Below, piece after piece: positions 30,486 through 42,544 of a stretch of DNA of 64,000 bases (position 1 is its first letter; every line of letters begins with the position of its first letter). A model generated the notes under the pieces. That model ran no database searches and had not been told where the DNA came from. It worked only from the letters and a program-made list of their open reading frames with translations. Position numbers and translations under genes: made by a program. Source of the DNA: Shinisaurus crocodilurus (taxonomy: Eukaryota > Chordata > Lepidosauria > Squamata > Shinisauridae); the NCBI GenBank assembly GCA_021292165.1, contig CM037877.1:161033871-161097870 (forward strand), written 5' to 3'.

Positions 30486-31447
30486 CATTGCCTCTAACGT
30501 ACCCACAGGGTAGTTGTTAGGATAAAAACAGATAACCCCATATACACTGCCCTTAGCTGCTGGAGAAAGAACAAGGATTATACCCTGATGGTGTCTTATC
30601 TTCAGTTCAATAACTCATCCGCAAAGCTTACAAACCTGAAGGGAGTGGTGCTGGTGTGTGTGTTTCGCTTATGAGGCTGCCTAAATTTGTATTCATAATC
30701 TGAGGTCCTGTTTCATGTCCCACCTCCTAGAGAGGTGAGGTTGGTGGATATTTGAGGCAGGGCCTTTTGCGTAGCAGCACCTGGGTTGTGGAAACTCCCT
30801 CCCCAGGAAGATTAAGCTAGCTTCTTTTAGATGGCAAGTGAAGACAACATTGTTCTGCCAACCTTTTAATACCAGTCTTGATTTTACTAGTAATCTCTGG
30901 TTTTACTGTATTGTAGTTTTTCCAAGTTGCCTTGTTCAGCTTTCTGTAATTTATTATGTATTGTATTCTTTTTATTGTTTTTATTTGTACATCACCTTGC
31001 ACACTCATTGAGTGGAGGAGCAATAATAAAATATACTAAATGAAATAATAAAATCAACAAATAAAACCCCACAGAGTTACATCAGTTCAGTTTCACTCAC
31101 CTCCCTTTGATAAAAGTGTGCCTAATATTGGCATCTAATACAATGGCTGAAGCAGATAAACATTTTCTGCCACAATCTTCCCATTTCCTCCATCATATTA
31201 CATTTCTGTCTATAAAGTTATCTTTTTTAGGCACCGCCAAGCAATTAAGTAGACCTGTTTGGTGGATTGTCTTCAGTTCAGTAATTCATCCAAAGAGCAT
31301 CCAGATTCTAGAGGCTGTATAATAGCTACCAAACCCCACTTAGGAACTTAATAAGGCTTTTGACTATTTAAAAAGAGGAGAATTGAATCGGTGGCTGAAT
31401 GTTAATTGCAAGGAGATAACTTAATTGAGTAATTGCACCAATTAATT
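30486..31447. other. Intergenic DNA with an L2-like tail
   Basis: 30730-30850 has GGCAGGGCCTTTTGC and GTTGTGGAAACTCCC of an L2 C terminus, followed by A/T-rich 3' sequence to about 31060. The rest is not recognised. Copy B: about 54241-55208. Confidence 0.45.
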
Positions 31448-31545
31448 GATTAAGGCTGCAATCCTATGCACACTTACCTGGGAATAAGCTCCAGTGAATA
31501 CAATGTGACTTACTTCTGAGTAAACACGAATAGGACTGTACTGTA
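31448..31545. mobile_element. Palindromic squamate MITE, GCAATCCTATGCA family
   Basis: GGCTGCAATCCTATGCACAC at the left, then CTGGGAATAAGCTCC, GTGACTTACTTCTGAGTA and a mirrored end CGAATAGGACTGTACTG. This family is abundant in lizard genomes and inserts near TAA/TTAA-like sites. Copy B: about 55209-55305. Confidence 0.65.
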
Positions 31546-32749
31546 ATGGTTGCAGCATTGATTTTTAATTGCTTCAATGCCACCTTAGTCTGTTTAGGTC
31601 ATATATTCAAGATAAAACTTTGCAGCCTTATCCTGTGCATGTTTTATCAAGAACAAACTTCACTGAGTGAATAAGAGTTAATTCCAAGTAAAAATGTGCA
31701 GTTTGCAGCTCAGATTCAAGAAATCAGTATCTCTTTCTGATCTTTACTATTAATTCTTGACAGCAAAACTACTGGGACCAGTTTTGGAGGCAGATGTAAT
31801 TTCCAAAATTAATTACACCACCACAGAATACAGCCCTACTTTCCTCTGCCCTACTTTCTTTCAGTCAAGGGAGTCAACTGCTTGCCCCGACTTGTCTTGT
31901 TTCGTGCACTACATCTCAGAACGAAGCTTTAGCAGGACATTTGGGGGACTTGCCTATGCTAACCTTTGATGGTGTTTGTTATTGATAAAAAGGATCATAG
32001 CTTCAACAGCTGAAGGCTGTTCACCATAAACTAAAGGTAAGGGAGAAGAATGATCTGAAAGCAAGTTCTAGAATGGACATTACAATCAGTCAAGATTACA
32101 AGACTGTATGAAACAACCTTCCAAAGAAGGTTTATCGGTAGTATCCTTCTTGGGCTTTTAGGGGGGGAATGAGCAACTCATTTATTTTGTGGAGCATTTG
32201 GACAGATCAGGTTGGTTCAGATGATCCAGTTGGTTTTGAAGACTAACTGTTGAAAGAGTTGTGTATCTGGTGCTTATTGTTTTGAGTTCTTTCTCAAACA
32301 GTATTTTTGCTGCTTCACTTAATCATTCCTTCATTTAGAATTGCTTTGTTAGTTTTATGATTTTAATTACTGGAAGCTGCCTCAAGCATGGGGAGTAGTG
32401 GGACATTAAAATTTTTAAATAATATCAGAACTTTTTTTTTTCTGGAAAAGGCAAAGTAGCAAGGCTAATCACTTCATCTTGACTAAACCCATCTCGATCA
32501 AATTTACAAACCTTTAATTCTTTTAAAATACAGTCTTCATAACAATAAGAAGTGGTCATAAGTCAGCCAGAGGATAAACCAGATTTAAACAAAAAACAAA
32601 AACAACCCCACCACTAAGCATTTTTCAACTGAAATTAGAACACTTTAGGTGAACAATATGGAATAAAGTTCCCAGCTGCAATCCAGCACAGAATTTAGTG
32701 GGCTTACTGCATTTTATATTGGAGTGGGACCAGATTCCATGATCTTAAC
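31546..32749. other. Intergenic DNA, no gene recognised
   Basis: No repeat or exon recognised. The open frame at 31757-31969 has no domain features. Copy B: about 55306-56507. Confidence 0.4.
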
Positions 32750-32883
32750 CAGCCCTCCCCAACCTGTACCCTCCAGGGTTTTGGATTCAGCTTCCATTAT
32801 GCCCCAACCAGCATGACCAATGGTCAGGGATGATGGGAGTTGTTGTACAAAACATCTGGAGGGCACTAGATTGGGGAAGGCTG
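32750..32883. mobile_element. 134-bp hAT MITE with 8-bp target duplication
   Basis: CAGCCCTCCCCAACCTG at the left mirrors GATTGGGGAAGGCTG at the right. Flanks ATCTTAAC (32742-32749) and ATTTTAAC (32884-32891) match at seven of eight. Copy B: 56508-56642. Confidence 0.8.
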
Positions 32884-34504
32884 ATTTTAACTGTCCCATT
32901 AGAAAGATGTTCACCTGCCATTTCCATACTGAAGTGAAGACCTGTGGAAGGTCATACATGGAAGAACATCAAAATTTAGAAGAGCCATTATTGCAACCAG
33001 CACAAGACAAAGCAATGAAGCTGTTAATATTTTCTAGAAGTTCAACATTCATGGTGATATGGACTATGGCAAGAACTCCTATATTCTTCACAAACTATCT
33101 GTTTAGAACAGCTTATAATAGCTCACCGCACCACCCCTGCATTGTGCTCTTTCCCCACTGACATGTTCATCATCAGGTTGGGGGGGCAGTTCTTCCATTC
33201 CCATTTGCAGAGCTACTTCTCTACAGCCTTTTCACTCTTGCAAAGTGGTTTAATTATCAGCCTCTACGAAACAGATTTAAGGCAGATATAAAATGTCACC
33301 ATTTCCATATAGCTACCCCAAAACATTAGAAGCAATGCCAATTAATGTATTTATCCATCCACCCTTTATTTAAAACAAACAAACATGTTAATCTAATTGA
33401 AATACCGGTAGGTGTTCCACCATTTTCTATTTTCAACAATTCAGTGCCTGCAACAAAATTATTTCATATCATGCTCATTAGCCCACTCCAAACAATAATT
33501 TAGCTCCATTTCTCCCCCACCCCCTTGCTGGCAATATCCTCATGAGAAGGTTTTGCAAGATCACGGGCTTTTTCAAAAGTAGCAGTGCAGAGCAATTCTG
33601 CTTTCTCTGCAGCCAGTGTGCAAGGGAACCGAGTGAGAATCACTGTAGTTCTCTAGTTCTTGTTGTTGCCATGGCTGAATAGCAAGGTATGAGGGTGGTG
33701 GCAAGAAGCTGGAAGATGGGACAGAACTGGTCACATCATCCCCATTAGAAATGAATGGTCAGAATGGCTCAGGGGCATAGCTCCTAGTTCTCAGACCCTT
33801 CCAGTTTACTGTATCTTCAGAATCTAAAAGTACAATCACTGTGCTGCAACCCTGGGGGCTATCTCCAGAGCAGGTTATATGGTCTCCTTGTCTTTCCACT
33901 CCTTTCTTTGAAAGCAGATGGTAAATTAGTTTCACCTCCCCTCAGTAGATTTTTTTTTTTAATGAGCCAAAGACCTATAGCAGGAGGTGCAGTGGAGATG
34001 TGAGACTATTGTAACCTCAAGGATTTAACAACAATTGCTCTTTGTGCCTAGATCTCTTTTGGGACCTGGTTCTTTAAGTAGCCAACTATGCTTTTTCTTT
34101 TTATTATTTTCAGCATTAGCAATCTGTCTGAGATGGTATAACTTGGGAGTTTATTGTTTACCGTTAGATAGTCCTTAGCGAGAGATCTCAATGTTGACCA
34201 CCTGTTAAGAGAGTATCTTGGGATGGTCACGCAGTTTCTATGCTGGCTGCTTGTCACGTGCTAAGACTAATAATCTGAATTTGCAAGAATGTATAAACAT
34301 CAAAACACGGGTGTGATTTATGTGAGCATAATGGTATGTAAGTCTCTGGAATACCCCCAAGGAGAAACCTCGACTTAGATCTGGACTGTGGAAGGTACTA
34401 CGTGTCCAGGCATTTGCAGGAGTCTGTCCGTTGTCGTTCTCTGGTGGGTTTCCAGTGACTGAAGGGACATAAGCATTGTAATCTTGCTCTGCAGTTTATT
34501 CCTA
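32884..34504. other. Intergenic DNA, no gene recognised
   Basis: No coding or repeat feature recognised beyond a short T-run near 33950. Copy B: about 56643-58258. Confidence 0.4.
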
Positions 34505-34639
34505 GACTAGCTTTTGCCCGCGGCTTTGCTCACGTGCTGAGAGTGACCGTGCCAAACTTTGCACGGGTGTCCTTTTCCTATAGGCACTATTGTTCGAATT
34601 CCTTAAGGTCGTCGGCCGCTGTTTTGAATCGCTCCATGG

Positions 34640-35190
34640 AAAGGTCCCCCAGGACTACATAATGGAATCATAGTTCCCCTAGGACTCCCGCTCCCAGGAC
34701 TTCCAGCTCCCCCGGGACTGCACAATGAAATCCAGTTCCCCGGGACTACCTGCTTCCCCGGGACTACACAATGAAATTCCTGCCCCCCCCCCCCGGGACT
34801 ACACAATGAAATCCCTGCTTCCCTCCCTGGATTACACAATGAAATCCCTGGGCCCCAGGACTACACAATGAAATCCCAGCTCCCCCAGGACTACACAGTG
34901 AAATCCCTGTTCCTCCCCTGGGACTGCACAATGAAATCTCTGCTCCCCCCCCCCCCCACTGGACTACACATGAAATCCCTGTCCTTTCCCCCGGGACTGC
35001 ACAACAATGAAATCCCAGCTCCCCCCCCCCCCCAGACTACACAATGAAATCCCTTGTGTCCCCCCCTCCGGGGACTGCACAATGATATCCTGCTCCCCCC
35101 CCCAGGACTGCATAATGAAATCCCTGCTCCCCCGGGACTACCTGCTTCCCCCGGACTGCACAATGAAATCCTGCTCCGCCCTGGCTGTGG
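34640..35190. repeat. C-rich minisatellite, unit ~35-40 bp
   Basis: The unit is GGGACTACACAATGAAATCC followed by a variable C-run and TG/AG, repeated more than a dozen times with unit length varied by the C-run. Copy B counterpart 58410-58945 differs in C-run lengths. The antisense 'ISLCSPGG' peptide repeat is a by-product. Confidence 0.85.
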
Positions 35191-35194
35191 TTCA

Positions 35195-35720
35195 TATGAA
35201 CATTCTGTTTTGACGCAGGAGAGATTTGCATATCTGCTCCTGATTGGCCCCTGTGGCAGTTCATATGAACATTCTATATGTCGTTGGAGCGATTTGCATA
35301 ACTGCTCCTGAATGGCCCCTGCGAACATTCTAAGTGATGCCATTGGCTCTCATCTATTTTGGGCCGTATAGGCGCAACGAGGGTTTTTTGGAGATTTGAA
35401 CTCACCAGTCTTTGTCCTTGGGTGATGGAGAGTATGCGTTGCCAGTTTGGGGCAGATCCGTCAAAACGTGATGGAGCCTATGTGACGACGCCCCGCACAC
35501 AGCAGTCATTCAGTCAGGCAGTTATTTAAAAATTTTCCCTCCCTTTTCACCCCCTCAGAGAACATTCTAAATGGCCTAGGGAGATTTGCATACCCACCCC
35601 TATTGGCCCCTGCAGGAATTCATACGAACATTCTAAGTGTCCTATGGGCTATTTGGCATAACTGCTCCTATTGGCTCCTGCAGCAATTCTGAGGTGAGCC
35701 CGATTTGCATAACTGCTGCC
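35195..35720. repeat. Array of octamer (ATTTGCAT) plus CCAAT modules
   Basis: ATTTGCAT occurs at 35224, 35292, 35584 and 35703, with a one-base-inserted form at 35651. Each is followed after a short spacer (ACTGCTCCT in most) by an ATTGGCCCC or similar word (inverted CCAAT) and often by TTCATATGAACATTCT. In copy B all five octamers are perfect (58991, 59059, 59352, 59419, 59470). Confidence 0.7.
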
Positions 35721-36164
35721 CTGTTGTTTTGCCCATAGGAGATATGATTGTGGGGCGATTTTGCCCCTTTTTTCACCCCCTTAGGGACGGAATTTCCAAA
35801 AATCCTTCCTTAGTGGGGATCTACGTCATAAAAGCATGTTCCTTCAAAATTTCACGTTCTTAGATTAACGGTTTGAGCGGGCGTTTATGAGTAAGTCAAT
35901 CAGTCAGTCAGTCAGTCAGGACACTTTCTTTTAGATAATAAAATCTTTAGCCTTCAGCATTAGTGCGTTCACTGTCTCTGAATCATAAAAGAACACATTG
36001 CTCTTGGCAACACTGGAGGTTATAAGAGAGTGTTCAAAGGGATAGTTTTCAAAATACTGTGATGGTTCACCTAGGTTCACCATGAATGAGCCTCCATTGA
36101 TCAGAAGTATCTGAGTGACTGTAGTAGTTGTTGGTTCTTCTGACAGCTAGCACAATGACTAAGG

Positions 36165-36205
36165 AGAGTCTCTCTGTCTCTCTCTGTCTCTCTCTCTCTT
36201 CCTCC
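36165..36205. repeat. (CTCTGT)n/(CT)n simple repeat
   Basis: Copy B (about 59932-59968) has a longer CT tract. Confidence 0.75.
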
Positions 36206-36650
36206 TCCTCCTCATCATTTAATTTGTGCTGCTTTTCCACAAAATGTGCCCAATGCGGCTAACAAACACAACAGAAATACAAAAACAAGAAAGCACACCA
36301 ATACACATCAATTACAATAGTACATCATTACAATAATAAACAGCCAAGCAATTCATTTCACTAATACTAACATTTTAACGTTTCAAATTAATTACAAAAT
36401 AGGCAATATCAATCATTACAAACAATATCAATTATTATTTATCAGGTATGTATAAGCCATAGCCAAATAAACAAACCTTTCCTATGCATTAATAAACAAT
36501 ACAAACTGCAAACAGTTACCCCAGGACTTCAAAGTGCAGAAAATAGCAACCAAATTTCTTATAGCCTGCAGCAGCTGATCTCTCGCATGCTCCACTCTCT
36601 CAGGCTGGCACAGCTCTCAAAGCTCCAACAGAGACAATGGTCTTCCCCTG

Positions 36651-36681
<31 letters not shown>

Positions 36682-36929
36682 AGAGTACCAGCTGCTTCTT
36701 GCAGTAGCAAAGAGAGGACATTTCTCTGCAACTTCCATGCTCTTCTCTACTGTTGCTAGAATCCAAGCACTGACTGAGGGGGTGGATGAGCAAATGGGCA
36801 GCAGTGCTGGGAGAAAGGTGGATGCAATCTCTGGGCAGTTGTCTGTAGAAATGATACCTGCTACAGTCACCTGGAAGCTTCTGACCACTTGTAGATTCAT
36901 GCACAGGCTCCTGCATGAACTGGCCTTCA

Positions 36930-36974
<45 letters not shown>

Positions 36975-37599
36975 TGCTATACATTGCTATTTATTCATTT
37001 ATTATATATTTTTAATCTGTCCTTTGGGTGAATTACATAAAGCTAAAAATGCAATATTGCTATTGGGGATCAACAGTGTATACACGAGGGCCTTGATCCA
37101 GAAACGGCCACATCAAGAAGTAGTCCATGCATAAAGCTGTGAAAAGCAAAGAAAGAAAAAGAAAAGAAAGGAAGGCCCACAGTTTGGTTCTGCATGAGTC
37201 ACCTAAATATTCTGTTTCAATGTTTTGGAAAGAATTGCTGGCTGGAATGTGCTCCATTTGCTGGGAAGTGCAACTAGAAAACAGCTGACGCCTCTAAAGC
37301 ATGAAGCTGGGTTAGTGGGTTAAAAGTGACTGAAATCAGAACTGGCAGGTTAAATGTCCACCGATATTTTCTAGTTAGTATAAATTGCCAGAAACAAGTG
37401 AATGTGAAATTGTTGGGGAAAGTGTTTTGCTTTTGCTTCAGTAAAGAATACAAGATTTCACCTAAGTTCCTTGACTTTTACTGCTCACTGCTTTGTCCTC
37501 CTCCTCCTCTTTCTGAGCCCCCCCCCATCCCAGTAAATACCCATCCAAATTAATCTAGGGATATACTTCCTCATGTTAGAAGATGCTAGATAAATGAAG
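36206..37599. other. Intergenic DNA with CT and CA microsatellites
   Basis: Simple repeats at 36657-36681 (CT)n and 36930-36975 (CT)n(CA)n. No gene recognised. The frames across the repeats are artefacts. Copy B: about 59969-61387. Confidence 0.5.
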
Positions 37600-37695
37600 C
37601 AATTATATAACAATTGCCCATGCTGACTGGGGGATGATGGGACTTGCAGTCTAATACATCTGGAAGGCAGCAAGTTGGGGAAGGCTGATCTAGCC
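37600..37695. mobile_element. MITE fragment, hAT-like
   Basis: CATGCTGACTGGGGGATGATGG, ACATCTGGAAGGCAGCAAG and TTGGGGAAGGCTGATC form the right half of the family seen at 32750-32883. Copy B: about 61388-61483. Confidence 0.5.
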
Positions 37696-39609
37696 AAACC
37701 AAATCATTTTCAAGGGCCAAACCAGATCGAGGCAAGATTCCCCCTCTTAACAATAGCCATGGGGAGGCTGATTGAACCCCAAACCCTGAGCCATCCCACT
37801 GCTGACCTTGAAGAAGCATCTATTACCTCTGCTAGAGAAAAACAGACAAGGCAACATACAGATACTTGTATTTTCCCCCCAGCAGGGCTGACCAGCCCCC
37901 CTTGGGAGATCTTAGATCCAGAAAATGGAGTCAGGGAGTTATTTCTCCTTTCTCAGCTCCTTGCTCTGGTCATAGTCAGGACATCCCCTCCACTCAGCAA
38001 CTTTAAGGGGAAAAATATGTCAGATTAGATAATGGATCTCCCTCTTGACATATGTTTGCCCCTAAATCCCATTGATATCAATGGGGAGAGTTAAGGCACA
38101 TATTTAATTCCCACATTGAAATCAATGGGACTGAAAGTGTTTACCTTTGGACTGTATCATACTCTACAATCAGCACCCAGGCAATCCAATGCTCTCTGTG
38201 TCCCTTCCCCCCCAAAATATGCCATCCGTAAAATGTGCACCATTTCTTATTTCCATTCTTTATTCGGCCATGGGTTTTACTATTTTGCCAAAAATTATTC
38301 TGGTTTTGCTATTCATGTGGGGAGCCAAAGAACTATGCAGAACACTGCAGCGCTGGACCCAACCACTGGAAATCCTATTAGCCCTTGAGAGTGCTCACAT
38401 TTTTAAGTACCATAAGTGGAATATTAAGGGTGGACTACATACAATGCAGGGCTGCTGTAAGCTACTCTCTCTCTCTCAGCACAGCCCTCCAACCTGCAAT
38501 AGGAATAACATGAACTACACTGCAGGGTTGTATATACTGCTCTCTTAGCCCAACCTGCAGCAATGGGGGTAAATGCAATGGATAACATTGCAAGGTTGTT
38601 GTATTCACTCAGCAGTGGTTTACAGGGGTGTAATCCCGGTGGACAACAATGCAGGGTTATTGTAACCCCCCAATGTGACTTGCAGTATTCAGTTTGAACC
38701 ACACTGCAGGGCTCTCATAAGCTACTCTCTCCCAGCTTGCAACCTGCAGTACAGGGGCAATTAACTGCATCTGGTTTGGAATTTGCATTAGCTGAGTTTT
38801 TAAAAATAAATGTTTCACACTAAATAAGAACTGAGTTAAAAAGAGCAGGAACTTCTGGTTGCTCCTACCCCCCCCCCCGAACACTAGTTCCCAATCCCAG
38901 CTATATTAATATCTTGAATTTCTCCACTAATTTCTATGGGCAGTTCTCACTTCCATCCCTGGAGACAATTAAGTGTGAACCGGGAAATGACATATCCAGG
39001 CATTGAGATGCTTCTCTCTACTTCTTTTTATATCTGGGTGTGTCTTCCTCCCTCCTTCTTTTCCAGCTAGTCTATTCTCTCCCCCTGCCCCCCAACAGTC
39101 AGTCACCCATCAATTTGTGCCCACTGAGCCTGGTCAGTCCTCACTGGGCTATTTAGGGTATTTTTTCTCCCACATCCCCCCCCGGGTTTTTTTTTTTTTT
39201 TTTTTTTTTGTGCTTCTGCAAACCACAGAGTTCTCCTGGGTCTGCTGATACCTACCGCTTGCATGTGGGTGCTGCCATTTTGGCTACATACATGCAGGCA
39301 CTCTCCCCTCAGATTGGAAATAGAATACAAAACTATGAGATTAACTACATTAACTACCAATGGAAACGATCAGATAAAAATAGAAAGCATGATGTATTGC
39401 ATTTCAAACTCGATTATTTATCTTTTTTGCTAGCCCACAAACAATCTGAGTCCCACACTTCCCCAATGCTAATAAATAAAACTGAATAAATACAATCAAG
39501 ATAAATATATCATATTGGGGTCCTAGCTGGAACAACTGAAGATAGAAACCAAAAGTATCAATGAGATTTTCATTTGAATTATCTCCTGTTAAAGGATTGT
39601 CAGGCTAAT
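37696..39609. other. Intergenic DNA, no gene recognised
   Basis: Contains a C-run/T-run stretch at about 39176-39209 and a local repeat of 'CACTGCAGGG.T' words between 38440 and 38750. No coding exon found. Copy B: about 61484-63421. Confidence 0.4.
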
Positions 39610-39709
39610 NNNNNNNNNNNNNNNNNNNNNNNNNNNNNNNNNNNNNNNNNNNNNNNNNNNNNNNNNNNNNNNNNNNNNNNNNNNNNNNNNNNNNNNNNNN
39701 NNNNNNNNN
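39610..39709. other. Assembly gap, 100 N
   Basis: Exactly 100 Ns, the conventional placeholder for a gap of unknown size. It sits precisely between the end of copy A and the start of copy B. Confidence 0.99.
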
Positions 39710-42544
39710 TTACAGTCACCTTGTATAGTATTGTCTCCATCAGGGCCAAAACATATATGCCTAGCAACTATGTCTTCTTCTCAGTTTTACTGTAGAGTAG
39801 GTACAGGGGGCCTGATCCAGATCTCTAAATCTCCCTCCCGTGTTAGGGTCACAATCTGGATTGCCCCCGTACCAACACTAGAGTAAAAATGGGAAAAGAA
39901 AGATGTACCTGCTAGACACACATTTAATGTAATGTCGTTTTGGCCCTCAGGTCACCTGCCAAGGTCCAAACTTCAACTGGGGCTGCGCTGCTAAGCAGCA
40001 GGGCCCCCTAGACCTCCTTCTCTTTGCTGTTTTTTTTCTGGCTCAGCAGTCTCCGAGACCTTCTGTGGCAGGAAGTCTTCCGTGAGGTTCTTCCTCACAG
40101 GGCTGTACCCCTCCAGGATGGCTCCAGATTTGAATGCATCACCCTGGGACACTCTGGGAAATTAAAATGGTGGCTCGGTCCAGCTTGCCAGGACCCACTA
40201 ACTGAGGAGGGCCCCCCCAGAGAGCACTTTGCCCAGGACCTTCCTAGAACTGGTGGGGTACAGCCCTGTGAAGAAATACCTCACAGAGTACTTCCTGTCA
40301 CAGAAGGTCTCACAGAGTGCAGTGGTCAGGTGGTGTGTGTGTAATGTGTATAAATATATATACACACATACAAACACATTTGTAATTAAAAAATATTAAC
40401 TAAAAATGGCATTGGGGGAAAGTTGTGTTTCAAGGACACCCTGACCCACATTCTTTACCATTGTGGCACAGCAACTCAAATATCCCCCTGAATTCCTTTC
40501 TTCTGACCTTTTGGACTTTTTCTTTCCTCAGCTCCCTTGAGATGGGAAGAAGTGTTTATGCCTGGGTCTCTGGTGCTCCGTCACAGGTAAAGCTAGAGTC
40601 ACACGCACTGCTCCATTTTTAGAATGATAAGTTGCCTGAGAATGTCTCTGCAAGCTGCGGAGTGAAAAAGTGGCAAGGAGAGCAACAGAACATGTCTCGG
40701 GGTAAAGAAGCTCTGTGGGAGTTGATGAAAGTCTGTGGAAGGAAACAGCCAGAACTGTGGATAATGGAACATTGCGGTGGGAGGTGGAGGGTTTATCTAG
40801 ATGACAAATTGACGAGAAGAGACTAGGAAACAATGTTGATTTAACACCGGTGATTTGAAACTTTGGCTGCACAGCTGTTTCAGGCAGAACTACCAAGATA
40901 AATTCAGAAGTGAGCTCTCTGTTGTGGTAGATTAATAAAAATAATTTTAAAAAACACACACTCAGAAATCCTCAGTGCAGAAAGATCACTAACATGCCCT
41001 TGGAATACATCAGATATTATAAAGAACAAGGAGAGAGTCCCAACATAACTAGTTTTTAATCAAGTCTTGTGTTTTTTGTTTTGGTTTTAGAGAACAGAGA
41101 ACTGAGCCCTGTAAATGAGGAGAGACAGAGACAGGGACAGAGACAGAGACAGAGACAGAGACAGAAAGAACATTACAAGGGCCAAATAAGTGCTAAATAA
41201 AGACAGTAAATAATACAATAAAGAGGCGAGTGCAGGGTTAGGGAACCTGTAGCCTTCCAGATGTTGTTGAACTACAACTCCCATCATCCCTGACCATTGG
41301 CCAAGCTGGCTGGGGTTGATGGGAGTCAGAGCTCAGAGGACAACATCATCACAGGCCCCCCCCCCCATCCCGGCTTGGAATAGAACTCACAGCCCAGGAA
41401 ACCTGAGTGAGCAGACAGTGAAGGGGCCACCGTTTCTGCGCTCATGCAACTTCCTGCCTTCTACGTCTTCGTGGAACAGTGTGTGCAGAGGATCCTGCAC
41501 CTGTGGAAGCATGGCCTGTGGAGTGCAAGGGGAGATGGGGAGAGAGAGAGCGCGTGCAGCATGCAATTGTCAGCAGCTGCTGCACATACTCACCGAACCT
41601 GGATGCACCAATGCCTTGCCTCCAACATTTCACAGGTGGAAATAGGGACACACATGTGTGAATTTATATAAGAGGTATGGTTAAGCGACATGAAGGCGTG
41701 ATCAAGAGGGCGTGGCCAGGCAAGATGAGGGCGTGGCCAAGGGTATGGCCAGGCAACCAAAGGGCATGGTCAAGAAAAAAAGTTACTAAGAGGAAACACA
41801 CAAAACCGCAGTATTTTCTCCCTCTCACCTAGAGTTATCCACTAAAGCTAAATGGTGGCACATTTGGGACAAAAAAATGAAGTATTTCTTTGCATAGTGC
41901 ATAGTTAAACTGTGGGATTCACTGCCACAAGATGTAGCAATGGCTGCCAACTTGGAGTAGACAAATTCAGGGAGGTTAGAATCTAGTTTCCTTTCTCAAG
42001 GCATTATATTACTGATAAGGCTATCAACGGATTAGTCATGATGGCTACATAGCACCTCCAAGATTGGAGACACCATGCCTCTGAATACCAGTTGCTGGGG
42101 AACATGAGTGGGAGCGTACTGTTACCCTCATGTCCTGCTTGAGAGCTTTCCAGAGCATCTGGTTGGTCACTGTGGGAAACAGGATGCTGGACCAGATAGA
42201 TAGGCCTTTCCAGTAAGGCTCTTTTTATGGTCATGTGGTCTTAACCTAGCACAGAGAGGAAGGCATGACGAGCACCTTCTCTTACAAGAAGATGCAAGCC
42301 CAGTCCCTGTATACAAACCCAGGTTGCTTAAGTGTATGCAGGGACTTGGTTTGCATGAAGATGTCCTTCCTTTTGTCTGTTAGACTTATGGGTTGAATAA
42401 GGCAATCTGGAAGTTAATTTTTGACAGCCAAGTTCAGAGCACAAGCCTTTTAAGGGCACAAAATTGTGTATTCATGAGAAGCTGCCCATTATAAGTCTCT
42501 GACTATCAAGGGCTATTCCTGGAGTTCCGATAAAAGCAAAGTCT

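Larger units (their letters stand above)
34505..35945. mobile_element. Unclassified composite repeat with minisatellite and octamer modules
   Basis: It starts near CTAGCTTTTGCCCGCGGC and TTGCACGGG, contains a C-rich minisatellite (34640-35190) and an octamer/CCAAT module array (35195-35720), and ends in TTCAAAATTTCACG, a run of CAGT repeats (about 35897-35920) and an A/T-rich segment. No protein is encoded. The beginning and the CAGT/A+T end are reminiscent of widespread non-autonomous repeats in animals, but I cannot name the family. Copy B: about 58261-59715. Confidence 0.5.
15906..39609 (+). repeat. Copy A of a ~23.7-kb direct duplication ending at an assembly gap
   Basis: The sequence from TTACAGTCACC at 15906 to GTCAGGCTAAT at 39609 recurs at 39710-63421 in the same order and orientation, with scattered indels and a few substitutions. 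Its right edge is the base immediately before the 100-N gap. This pattern points to an unmerged contig overlap or retained second haplotype, not a real tandem duplication. Confidence 0.92.

Noticed and set aside
34603..35343. Antisense 'ISLCSPGG' repeat protein
   Set aside because: It is a translation of the C-rich minisatellite; frames change with every C-run and no other coding sign is present.
36559..37015. Open frames over CT/CA microsatellites
   Set aside because: Serine/leucine and arginine/glutamate runs arise from simple repeats on either strand.
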